Positions 1-5,978 of a DNA stretch of 9,439 bases are shown here, piece after piece (position 1 is the first letter of the stretch; every line of letters starts with the position of its first letter). The stretch comes from Verrucomicrobiota bacterium (GTDB taxonomy: Bacteria; Verrucomicrobiota; Verrucomicrobiia; Limisphaerales; AV2). The DNA is taken from NCBI GenBank assembly GCA_003219675.1, contig QHPW01000499.1, forward strand, positions 1 to 9,439, written 5' to 3'. The notes beneath the pieces were generated by a model. The model was not told the DNA's origin and did not search any database. It saw only the letters and a list, made by a program, of their open reading frames with translations. The translations under genes were made by a program, and so were the position numbers.

Positions 1-1
1 C

Positions 2-883
2 ATCATGGTCGGCAACGGGTCCGATGAATTGCTGGCGCTGGCGACGCGGGCGTTTGTGGAGCCGGTAGGGACGGCGCGCCGCGCCGTCCGGCCATCGCAG
101 CGCGATGGCCCTACCCACGTTGTTCAGTATTTCACGCCCAGCTACTCGCTCTACCCGGTGCTCGCTGATATCCACTGCGCGCGTAGAAATCCTGTCCCGC
201 TCAAGCGGGATTTCTCCATGCCAACGGTCAAAGAGCTGCACCGCGACGGTCGTTGGAATTTTCGTGCGGCGCTCACGTTCATCACCACCCCGAACGCGCC
301 GAGCGGACGCGGTTATTCGAGCGCCGAACTCGAAAGGCTCTGCCGCGCGCAGAAGGGCGTCGTGATCCTGGACGAAGCCTACGTGGACTTTGCCAACGAG
401 AACGCGATGAGGCTCGCGCTGAAATATCCGCACGTCGTCGTCTCGCGGACGTTCTCAAAGGCTTTCTCGCTCTGTTTCCAGCGCGTCGGTTATTTTGTCG
501 GTCATCCCGAACTCATCGCGGCGCTCGATAAAGTCCGGGACAGTTACAACGTCAACGGCCTCGGCCAGGTGGCGGCGCGCGCAACGCTCGATGAGCTGGC
601 TTATTACCGCAAAAGTTTTCTGCGCATCATCGAGACGCGCGAGCGGGTGGCTCGGGAGCTGACGATGCTGGGATTTCGCGCGCTTCCGAGCCAGGCCAAT
701 TTTCTTTTCGTTGGACCGCCGGTTTTTTCTGCCAAGGAATGGCTGGGCAAGCTGCGTGACCGGAAAATTCTTGTGCGCTGGTTCAATCACGCCGAAACGA
801 AAGATTATTTGCGCATCACCATCGGAAGCGACGCGGAAATGAATGCGCTGCTGGAAGCGGCGCGTGACATTCTGTTCAGGTAG
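2..883 (+). CDS. hisC: Histidinol-phosphate aminotransferase, 5'-truncated by the window edge, with an in-frame repeat insertion
   Basis: PLP-dependent class I/II aminotransferase that converts imidazole-acetol phosphate and glutamate to histidinol phosphate in histidine biosynthesis (cytoplasm). The frame is open to the window edge, so the first ~75 residues of a usual ~350-370 aa enzyme lie outside. Numbering from the ATG at 5, the sequence shows GNGSDELL (3-10, cofactor phosphate region), TPNAPSGRGY, LDEAYVDF with PLP-contacting Asp123, and SRTFSKAFSL with the Schiff-base Lys152 followed by the RVGY arginine. LRITIG near the C-terminus carries the substrate-carboxylate arginine. All key residues are present. 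Oddity: between FVEP and HVVQYFTPSYSLYP there are about 17 extra residues (21-37, rich in R, G, P), encoded exactly by the palindromic element at 64-115. The frame is kept, so the protein may still be active. It could be another HisC-family aminotransferase, but the motif set fits HisC best. Confidence 0.9.
   Translation: MMVGNGSDELLALATRAFVEPVGTARRAVRPSQRDGPTHVVQYFTPSYSLYPVLADIHCARRNPVPLKRDFSMPTVKELHRDGRWNFRAALTFITTPNAPSGRGYSSAELERLCRAQKGVVILDEAYVDFANENAMRLALKYPHVVVSRTFSKAFSLCFQRVGYFVGHPELIAALDKVRDSYNVNGLGQVAARATLDELAYYRKSFLRIIETRERVARELTMLGFRALPSQANFLFVGPPVFSAKEWLGKLRDRKILVRWFNHAETKDYLRITIGSDAEMNALLEAARDILFR
64..115. repeat. REPIN-like palindromic element inside hisC
   Basis: The outer ends GGTAGGG (64-70) and CCCTACC (109-115) are inverted repeats. 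Inside are two perfect hairpins. The first has arms GACGGCGC (70-77) and GCGCCGTC (81-88). The second has arms GGCCATCGC (90-98) and GCGATGGCC (102-110). GTAG at the foot of the left hairpin and CTAC at the foot of the right one match the layout of two inverted REP sequences (a REPIN). In bacteria, such elements are moved by RAYT (TnpA-REP) transposases. No RAYT gene is in the window. The element encodes about 17 in-frame codons of hisC with no stop. Confidence 0.8.
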
Positions 884-901
884 CGCATTGGGACCATGAA
901 C
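883..901. repeat. Imperfect 19-bp direct repeat, copy 1
   Basis: GCGCATTGGGACCATGAAC starts on the last base of the hisC stop codon. It matches positions 1010-1028 at 18 of 19 bases. The pair flanks the second REPIN-like element and leads into the long hairpin, so it is probably part of the conserved flank of a dispersed repeat family rather than a gene signal. Confidence 0.65.
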
Positions 902-912
902 CTCCGAAAAAC

Positions 913-973
913 GGTAGGGCGCGGTGTCCTCACCGCGCCGCGACCCGGCGGGCTGGGGACAGCCCGCCCTACC
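913..973. repeat. REPIN-like palindromic element downstream of hisC
   Basis: Same design as the element in hisC: outer ends GGTAGGGC (913-920) and GCCCTACC (966-973) enclose two perfect 9-bp hairpins. The first has arms GGCGCGGTG (918-926) and CACCGCGCC (931-939) with a TCCT loop. The second has arms GGCGGGCTG (947-955) and CAGCCCGCC (960-968) with a GGGA loop. It starts 30 bp after the hisC stop. Its RNA could also act as a 3' stabiliser or attenuator, but there is no U-tract, so a classical intrinsic terminator is unlikely. Confidence 0.8.
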
Positions 974-1009
974 TTGCGGTTTATGGGAAGCCTCCACGGT
1001 CCTCGAATC

Positions 1010-1028
1010 GCGCATTTGGACCATGAAC
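1010..1028. repeat. Imperfect 19-bp direct repeat, copy 2
   Basis: GCGCATTTGGACCATGAAC differs by one base from 883-901. The offset between copies is 127 bp. Its last eight bases (CCATGAAC) also form the outer arm of the large hairpin that follows. Confidence 0.65.
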
Positions 1029-1115
1029 GGTGGGGCGAGACTCCGTCGAGCCCTGATCTCCCAGCCACAGGAATCAGTTAGGGCTCGACGGAGTCTCGCC
1101 CCACCTGGTTCATGG
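1021..1115. repeat. Long inverted repeat (perfect 26-bp arms) upstream of the ExeA-like gene
   Basis: Positions 1029-1054 are the exact reverse complement of 1080-1105. The arms begin GGTGGGGCGAGACTCC and end CGAGCCCT. The stem extends outward with CCATGAAC (1021-1028) pairing with GTTCATGG (1108-1115), leaving a 2-nt bulge. It extends inward with CTGA/TCAG around a short loop. The hairpin fills most of the gap between hisC and the ExeA-like gene, and its right end lies 61 bp before the GTG start. From memory, arms of this type are common dispersed repeats in verrucomicrobial genomes. It may be a decaying mobile element, a strong transcription block after hisC, or a 5' leader structure. No U-run follows it. 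Apart from the repeats listed here, 884-1176 holds nothing I recognise, and no convincing -35/-10 pair was seen. Confidence 0.85.
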
Positions 1116-1176
1116 AAAGAGACCTGTTACCAACGTTTTCCTTTTCTGGCCGGGCGTTCTTCGTTAAACAATCGGC

Positions 1177-1992
1177 GTGTATCTGGCATATTACGGCCTG
1201 AAGGAACCGCCCTTCGATCTGACGCCGAATCCGCGGTTTCTGTTTTTCAGCGCGAAGCATCGCGAGGCCTTCAATCATCTGGTTTACGGCATTCGCGAGC
1301 GCAAGGGTTTCGTGCAGCTGACCGGAGAGATCGGCGCGGGCAAAACCACGGTGTGCCGGGCCATGCTCGAAGCGCTGGGGGATTCCTGGGCCAGCGCGCT
1401 CATCTTCAATCCGCCGCCCGATCCCGATCTGCTGGTGAAAGCCGTTGCCATAGAATTCGGGATCGAAGTGGGGGGACTGGGTGTGCTGGAGACGCGCGCG
1501 ATGCTGAACGAATTCCTGATTGAACAGGCGGCCATGGGTCGCGATTCCGTGTTGATCATCGACGAGGCGCAGAATCTGAGCAACGACCAGCTCGAACAGA
1601 TCCGGTTGTTGTCGAACCTGGAGACCGAGGACCGCAAGCTGTTGCAGATCGTCCTGATGGGTCAGCCTGAGTTGCGCGACCGGCTGGACCATCCGGGGCT
1701 GCGCCAGTTGCGACAGCGCATCACGGTGCGCTATCATCTGCCGGCGCTGACACGGGCGGAGCTGTGGCCCTACATGCGGCATCGCCTGGTGGTGTCGGGC
1801 GCGACGGGCACTTTCTTTTTTACCGCCGGCGCGTTGTGGCGGATCTACAATTACACCCGTGGCATCCCGCGCCTGATCAACGCCGTTTGCGACAAATGCC
1901 TCCTCGCCGGATACGTCGAGCAACGAGACGGCATTGACTATCGCATGGTCGGACGCGCTGTCCGCGAGCTGGAAGGCAAAATAAACGTATGA
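1177..1992 (+). CDS. ExeA/GspA-type AAA ATPase (general secretion or exosortase-locus type)
   Basis: A 271-aa P-loop ATPase. The N-terminal signature MYLAYYGLKEPPFDLTPNPR is typical of ExeA/GspA proteins and of the related ATPases found in exosortase (PEP-CTERM) loci. It has a Walker A GEIGAGKTT (residues 50-58, Lys56), a Walker B VLIIDEAQNL with Asp129-Glu130, and LLSNLETEDRKLLQIVLMGQ as the sensor region. A winged-helix-like tail contains YNYTRGIPRLINAVCDKCL. In Aeromonas, ExeA works with ExeB to assemble the secretin through peptidoglycan. This copy ends soon after the AAA region and lacks a TM or peptidoglycan-binding extension, so it is the short form. The GTG start was chosen because it places the signature at residue 1. 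No clear Shine-Dalgarno is seen. It overlaps the next gene by 4 bp. The family is certain; the exact pathway is not. Confidence 0.88.
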   Translation: MYLAYYGLKEPPFDLTPNPRFLFFSAKHREAFNHLVYGIRERKGFVQLTGEIGAGKTTVCRAMLEALGDSWASALIFNPPPDPDLLVKAVAIEFGIEVGGLGVLETRAMLNEFLIEQAAMGRDSVLIIDEAQNLSNDQLEQIRLLSNLETEDRKLLQIVLMGQPELRDRLDHPGLRQLRQRITVRYHLPALTRAELWPYMRHRLVVSGATGTFFFTAGALWRIYNYTRGIPRLINAVCDKCLLAGYVEQRDGIDYRMVGRAVRELEGKINV

Positions 1993-2642
1993 GCTTGATC
2001 AACGACGCGTTGAAACGGGCCAGACAGGCCCAGCAGCAAAATCCTTTCAGCGGCCAGCCAGAGGTGCCGCTGCAGCCGGCGGATTATGCGGCGCGGCCGA
2101 ACTGGCTCTTACGGACCGTCGTCGGCTTGTTGGTGTTGGCGTCGCTCGCCGGGGCGGGCTGGTTCTTTTCCAGATGGTGGCGAAGCAGCGCCGAATCCCC
2201 TCGGGTCGGCACCGTCGCTGAGGACTCGACCCGTGAGTCGGCGGCAAAATCAAAGGTGCCCGCCGGACCGGCTCAGCGAAAGCAAACGATCACGGTCAGC
2301 ACCAATATCGTCGTTCGCACGAATCCGGTCGCGCTTCCCCAGTCGGAAGCGGCGGCGCAACCGGCGTCAACCCACCTGGCGGTCTCATTGCCGGCGTCCA
2401 ATGCGGCGGCCTTGATGTCACCGACGAACCTCGTCGTTCCGGCGCCGCCGCCGTCTCCCTTTGCCGATTTGAAGTTGCAGAGCATCATCTTTCGCGAGGA
2501 CAAACCGGCTGCGCTCATCAACGGCGAGATGTTGTTTATCGGCGATGAAATTCGCGGGGCGCGCGTGCTGAGGATCGAACGCCAGTCCGTCACGGTCGAA
2601 CGTAAAGGGGACACGAACGAGCTTCGGCTGCCGCGCCTTTGA
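1989..2642 (+). CDS. GspB-like single-pass membrane protein, partner of the ExeA-like ATPase
   Basis: A 217-aa protein that begins MSLINDALKRARQAQQQ, the amphipathic opening seen in many GspB/ExeB-type proteins. One transmembrane segment (about residues 40-60, WLLRTVVGLLVLASLAGAGW) follows. Next comes a Pro/Ala/Ser-rich linker (about 65-155). The C-terminal globular part (about 155-217, LKLQSIIFREDKPAALINGE onward, ending NELRLPRL) resembles the GspB periplasmic domain, with its INGE..FIGD..RVL pattern. Topology is probably inner membrane with a periplasmic C-terminus. Its ATG overlaps the ATPase stop codon (ATGA), and GGAAGG lies 12 nt upstream, so translation is probably coupled. In known systems GspA and GspB form a complex that places the type II secretin. 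Here no other gsp gene is in view. The alternative is an exosortase-linked or otherwise repurposed GspAB pair. Confidence 0.8.
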   Translation: MSLINDALKRARQAQQQNPFSGQPEVPLQPADYAARPNWLLRTVVGLLVLASLAGAGWFFSRWWRSSAESPRVGTVAEDSTRESAAKSKVPAGPAQRKQTITVSTNIVVRTNPVALPQSEAAAQPASTHLAVSLPASNAAALMSPTNLVVPAPPPSPFADLKLQSIIFREDKPAALINGEMLFIGDEIRGARVLRIERQSVTVERKGDTNELRLPRL

Positions 2643-2672
2643 GCGTAGGAATTTTCGGGTGACCCGCCGGGC

Positions 2673-3353
2673 ATGAACCCGTTCCATGAACCGCATTTCA
2701 GGCAACTGGAAGCCTCGCCTTTGCTGGTGCGCGTCGTGCCGTTCGCCGTTTTCGTTGCCTTGACGTTTTGCCAGGGACAATTCGGCGACGCGGGGCGCTT
2801 CTGGTTCTATCTGGCGAAGACCGGGATTGGCGCCTGGCTGATCTGGACGGTGCGCCCATGGGTCGTGGAGATGAAATGGAGTTGCAGTTGGGAGGCGGTC
2901 GTTGCGGGCGTCGCGGTTTTTGCGATTTGGGTCGGGTTGGATGGCTTTTACCCCAAGCTGGGCAAAACCAGCGCCAACTGGGATCCTCATTCGGCTTTTG
3001 GCCGGGATTCGGCCCTGGCGTGGATGTTCGTCGCGGTGCGCATCCTTGGCTCTTCGATCGTGGTGCCGCCATTGGAAGAAATTTTCTATCGTTCCTTCCT
3101 TTACCGTTATATCGCGAAGCCGGATTTCCAATCAGTGCCGCTGGGGCAGTTCAGTTGGACGCCGTTTCTGGCGACGGCGGTGGTTTTCGGGCTCGCGCAT
3201 CAGGAATGGCTCGCGGGCATCCTGTGCGGATTTGCCTATCAAGGCCTGGTCTGCCGGAAGAAACGCCTGGGCGACGCGATCAGCGCGCACGCCGTCACGA
3301 ATTTTCTGCTCGGCGTTTGGATCGTCTGGAAAGGGGCGTGGCATTTCTGGTGA
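2673..3353 (+). CDS. CPBP (CAAX-type) intramembrane metalloprotease, exosortase-associated-like
   Basis: A 226-aa multi-spanning inner-membrane protein with the three CPBP/Abi motifs. Motif 1 is EEIFYR (Glu135-Glu136, Arg140), motif 2 is FGLAHQEW (His176), and motif 3 is AHAVTN (His206, Asn210). Together these form the metal site of a Rce1-like glutamate protease. The order VVPPLEEIFYRSFLYRY, DFQSVPLGQFSW, FGLAHQEWLAGILCGFAYQ, AHAVTNFLLGVWIV and the C-terminal HFW resemble the subfamily described as CAAX prenyl protease-related proteins of PEP-CTERM/exosortase loci (recalled as TIGR03008). Hydrophobic stretches lie near 20-35, 45-60 and 76-92 and through the second half. The ATG is 30 bp after the GspB-like stop, with a GGGTGA-type site about 10 nt upstream. 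Its TGA overlaps the next GTG start by 4 bp. Its substrate is unknown. No exosortase gene is visible here. Confidence 0.87.
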   Translation: MNPFHEPHFRQLEASPLLVRVVPFAVFVALTFCQGQFGDAGRFWFYLAKTGIGAWLIWTVRPWVVEMKWSCSWEAVVAGVAVFAIWVGLDGFYPKLGKTSANWDPHSAFGRDSALAWMFVAVRILGSSIVVPPLEEIFYRSFLYRYIAKPDFQSVPLGQFSWTPFLATAVVFGLAHQEWLAGILCGFAYQGLVCRKKRLGDAISAHAVTNFLLGVWIVWKGAWHFW

Positions 3354-4948
3354 GCGTGCCGTGCATTGTTTTCGAAGACCATCACCTGCTCGTGGTGAAC
3401 AAGCCGGCGGGAATGAACACGCACGCAGCATCGCCCTTCGCAGCTGAAGGAATTTACGACTGGCTGCGACATCGCGAACCGCGCTGGGCGCAATTGGCCA
3501 TCATTCACCGGCTTGACAAGGAAACTTCCGGCGTGCTCGTTTTTTCCAGGACCGAACGGGCGAACGGCCCGCTGACAGAACAGTTCGCCCGGCATACGGT
3601 GCGAAAAAAATATCTGCTGTTGACCGACCGTGCGGTTCAACGGAAAGAGCTCGTCGTCGAATCAGCGGTTGTCCGAGTCGGCGAGAGATACTGTGCCCGT
3701 CCGCCGCACACGGGGAGTGAACGCGCAGAGACGCGTTTTCGTGTTGCCGGTTCGGAAGCAGGCAGGACCCTGCTCGAAGCGCAACCCATCACCGGCAAGA
3801 CCCATCAAATCCGCGTTCACGCGTCCGCAAACGGTTTTCCCATTCTCGGCGACACACGTTACGGCGGGACACCCGCGGGGCGCGTCCATCTGCACGCACA
3901 GGAGCTGACTTTGAACCATCCGTTAACGGGCAAGGAAATGACCTTCACCGCGCCGGTGGATTTCTCTGCCGACGCGCGGCTCGGGTTGCGGCCGGCCTTG
4001 ATCGATCCTCGGGAGACGGATGCTTTTCGGCTGGTGCATGGCGCGGCGGACGGCTGGCCGGGCTGGTATGTGGACCGGCTCGGCGATTTTCTGTTGTCGC
4101 AGTCCGAACAGCCGTTGACCGACAAGCAACGCGAGGCCCTGACGGTCTGGTTGAAAGGATTCTCGCTGCGAGGCGCATATCACAAAACGCTCGCTCGACA
4201 AAGCCGAAAGACAGACCTGGCTCAAGTTTCGCCGCAGAAGGTGTTCGGCGATGCTGCTCCGCGCGAATGGATCGTTCGTGAAAACGGGCTGCGGTTCGCC
4301 CTGAGTTTCAACGAAGGTTACTCGGTCGGCTTGTTTCTGGATCAGCGGGACAATCGGCGGCGGTTTCTGACGGGTCACATCGCGGCCGATTTCGCTCTTT
4401 TCAAACCCGAAACCCGAAATCCGAAACCCGAAATCCTGAACGCCTTCGCCTATACCTGCGGCTTCTCTGCTTGTGCGGCCAAGGCGGGCGCGCGCGCAAC
4501 CAGCCTTGATCTCTCCAGAAAATATCTCGAATGGGGCAGGCGGAATTTCGCGCTTAATGGAGTTGATCCGGGGGCACACGACTTCATTTTTGGCGATGTC
4601 TTCGACTGGCTGCGCCGGTTGGCGAAGAAGAAGCGCGCATTTGACGTCATCGTGCTTGATCCGCCGACATTCTCGAAATCAAAGGAGCGTGGCGCGTTTC
4701 AAGCGGAGAAGGATTACGGCAAACTGGTGACCTCCGCTTTACCCGTGCTGAAGCGCGCCGGCGTTTTGTTTGCCTCCACCAACGCGGCGAAACTGTTACC
4801 GGAGAAATTTCTGGATCAGGTTGCCGCCGCGGTTGGGTGCGCGCGCCGCAAAATCGTTCAGCAACATTTTGCGCCGCAGCCGCCGGATTTTCCGATCACG
4901 CGCGCGGAACCGGCGTATTTGAAGACGGTCTGGCTCAGAATTGAATGA
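3350..4948 (+). CDS. Fusion of an RluA-type pseudouridine synthase and an RlmI-type class I SAM-dependent rRNA methyltransferase
   Basis: A 532-aa predicted cytoplasmic RNA modifier. Residues 1 to ~203 are an RluA-family pseudouridine synthase catalytic domain without an S4 domain. They contain VVNKPAGM, HRLDKETSG (53-61, nucleophile Asp56), TGKTHQIRVH and the closing HPLTGKEMTFTAP. From ~210 the sequence follows RlmI/RlmK-type m5C methyltransferases: RLVHGAADGWPGWYVDR (linker domain), then GLFLDQRDNRR (Asp331), NAFAYTCGFSACAAKAGA (SAM motif I), DLSRKYLEWGRRNFALNG, and VIVLDPPTFSKSKE (DPP 437-439). The synthase domain sits where RlmI normally has its PUA domain. The start is GTG 3350, which overlaps the protease stop (GTGA) and has AAGGGG upstream; GTG 3356 is the alternative. 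The frame is open further upstream, but that part only shadows the protease gene. A 34-bp heptamer repeat (4403-4436) adds about 12 residues before motif I. The target nucleotides cannot be read from the sequence. Confidence 0.88.
   Translation: MSVPCIVFEDHHLLVVNKPAGMNTHAASPFAAEGIYDWLRHREPRWAQLAIIHRLDKETSGVLVFSRTERANGPLTEQFARHTVRKKYLLLTDRAVQRKELVVESAVVRVGERYCARPPHTGSERAETRFRVAGSEAGRTLLEAQPITGKTHQIRVHASANGFPILGDTRYGGTPAGRVHLHAQELTLNHPLTGKEMTFTAPVDFSADARLGLRPALIDPRETDAFRLVHGAADGWPGWYVDRLGDFLLSQSEQPLTDKQREALTVWLKGFSLRGAYHKTLARQSRKTDLAQVSPQKVFGDAAPREWIVRENGLRFALSFNEGYSVGLFLDQRDNRRRFLTGHIAADFALFKPETRNPKPEILNAFAYTCGFSACAAKAGARATSLDLSRKYLEWGRRNFALNGVDPGAHDFIFGDVFDWLRRLAKKKRAFDVIVLDPPTFSKSKERGAFQAEKDYGKLVTSALPVLKRAGVLFASTNAAKLLPEKFLDQVAAAVGCARRKIVQQHFAPQPPDFPITRAEPAYLKTVWLRIE
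4403..4436. repeat. Heptamer tandem repeat (AAAYCCG, about five units) inside the methyltransferase domain
   Basis: Consecutive 7-nt units are AAACCCG (4403), AAACCCG (4410), AAATCCG (4417), AAACCCG (4424) and AAATCC (4431). They encode roughly KPETRNPKPEI between IAADFALF and NAFAYTCGF, just before SAM motif I. Seven is not a multiple of three, so gain or loss of one or two units would shift the frame, whereas three units (21 bp) would not. Confidence 0.85.
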
Positions 4949-4992
4949 GGACCGGTCCTTCGCGTTCGAGACATTCAATGATGGAGAAATCG

Positions 4993-5051
4993 GCGTGAAG
5001 GCCGCGTTGTGTCGCCGAACAATACGGGGTTGCCTGTCGCGGCCTTCACGC
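4993..5051. terminator. Hairpin between convergent genes, putative bidirectional terminator
   Basis: GCGTGAAGGCCGCG (4993-5006) is the exact reverse complement of CGCGGCCTTCACGC (5038-5051), with a 31-nt loop. It sits in the 112-bp gap between the stop of the plus-strand fusion gene and the stop of the minus-strand secreted-protein gene, where a shared transcription end is expected. There is no U-tract on either side, so it may be a factor-aided or 3'-protective structure, or another dispersed palindromic repeat. Confidence 0.6.
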
Positions 5052-5060
5052 ACTCCCTGG

Positions 5061-5972
5061 CTATGGCAGCGAAATCTTCACGCGATAAAACTTGTGCGGC
5101 ATGCTCGCGTCGGGATCGAGAACCAGGCGAATGGTTCCGAAATCGACCTGTTCCGCGTTGGTCAAAGGCGCGAAGCCGGCGCCTGGATCGGTGCTGGATT
5201 CGAGGAAGTACCCGCGGCCCTCCAATCGCGGACTCAAGAGCAGGGCCTTTTGATGGGCCGACTCGGGCAGGTCTGCAATTTCCAGAGTAAAACGCGACGC
5301 TGCATTCGTCGGGGAAAGCCCCGCGGCGTATTCAAAAAAATTGTTCTGCCCATCGCCATCCGGGTCGGCACTGGCAATTCCCCGCGGGTTGTTTTCTCCG
5401 AAGTTCTGCACCTGCCAGAGGTCCGGAATGTTGTCGTGAGCATAAATTCCCGAATCATCGTCGCCGACGTTGCGGATCAGGAACCGAACGCCGTCGGACC
5501 TGCCTTGATACCCGGCTTCAATCGAAGCAAACGAATCCTGATAAACATTGCGGAACTTCACCACACCATGGGTGTCGATGGCCTCCACCGGACCGAGAAG
5601 CACGCGCCATTTGACCTCGCCGCCCGACAAGTGGAGCAGCGTCGCGTCGTCCAGCGTCGCCGTGGTCCGGACCTGGCTCGTGCCGCCCTCGTCCAGCGTT
5701 GCCGGCGATGCCGAAAGTTTGAGGCTGGCGACTTCATAAAGCTGGCCGATGAAGCCGGGCTTCGAGATCAGGTTGGAGCCGGCGTTTGAAGCCCGACTGC
5801 CTAAAACGCCGACGCTGGCGGTTTGCGAATAATTGGCGCTCGAAGCCCTTGCCCCGCCCGCGTCGAGCGTACCGGTCTGCTGCGAGTCGTTGCCGCCGGC
5901 TCGTGAAGGTTCGGTCAGCAGTGAGGCAAAAAGCAGGCAGTTGAGTCGAAGGGGAAGTGAAAGGCTCTTCAT
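5061..5972 (-). CDS. Secreted protein with a thrombospondin-3/dockerin-like calcium-binding motif
   Basis: A 303-aa protein with an N-terminal signal peptide (about residues 1-26, KSLSLPLRLNCLLFASLL, cleavage near SRAGG), so it is exported. The mature part starts with a small-residue, Ser/Ala/Gly-rich stretch (GARASSANYSQTASVGVLGS). A beta-rich middle follows (PGFIGQLYEVASLKLSASPATLDEGGTSQ). Next comes NIPDLWQVQNFG plus DPDGDGQNNFFEYAAGLSP (Asp203-x-Asp205-Gly-Asp207), a thrombospondin type 3 or dockerin-like calcium loop common in verrucomicrobial extracellular proteins. The last ~75 residues form a presumed beta domain ending HKFYRVKISLP. No PEP-CTERM or other sorting tail is visible. The ATG has a good AAGGAG site (5982-5987 on the complement, 9 nt away). 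It starts 6 bp after the SurA-like stop, so the two are co-transcribed. Function is unknown; it may be a surface or matrix accessory protein of the neighbouring Kelch protein. Confidence 0.8.
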   Translation of the reverse strand: MKSLSLPLRLNCLLFASLLTEPSRAGGNDSQQTGTLDAGGARASSANYSQTASVGVLGSRASNAGSNLISKPGFIGQLYEVASLKLSASPATLDEGGTSQVRTTATLDDATLLHLSGGEVKWRVLLGPVEAIDTHGVVKFRNVYQDSFASIEAGYQGRSDGVRFLIRNVGDDDSGIYAHDNIPDLWQVQNFGENNPRGIASADPDGDGQNNFFEYAAGLSPTNAASRFTLEIADLPESAHQKALLLSPRLEGRGYFLESSTDPGAGFAPLTNAEQVDFGTIRLVLDPDASMPHKFYRVKISLP

Positions 5973-5978
5973 GGGGTC

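Noticed and set aside
183..215. GTAG followed by an imperfect hairpin (GAAATCC...CCCGCT/AGCGGG...GGATTTC) in hisC, resembling a single REP
   Set aside because: The encoded residues (ARRNPVPLKRDFSMP) fit the expected HisC sequence and length at this point, so there is no sign of an insertion. It may be a chance palindrome or a very old one.
913..1115. Classical Rho-independent terminator for hisC
   Set aside because: The hairpins are strong but none is followed by a U-tract, so they are reported as repeats.
455..1923. Long minus-strand open frames (455-1024 and 1078-1923) opposite hisC and the ATPase gene
   Set aside because: Both are antisense to clear genes or run across the repeats. Their translations show no domain, and high GC makes such shadows common.
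2418..3131. Minus-strand open frame across the GspB-like and protease genes
   Set aside because: It is antisense to two genes with clear motifs and shows no domain of its own.
2768..3349. In-frame upstream extension of the fusion gene, which would give a 726-aa protein
   Set aside because: This stretch overlaps the CPBP protease gene in another frame, has no recognisable domain, and the synthase domain begins right after GTG 3350.
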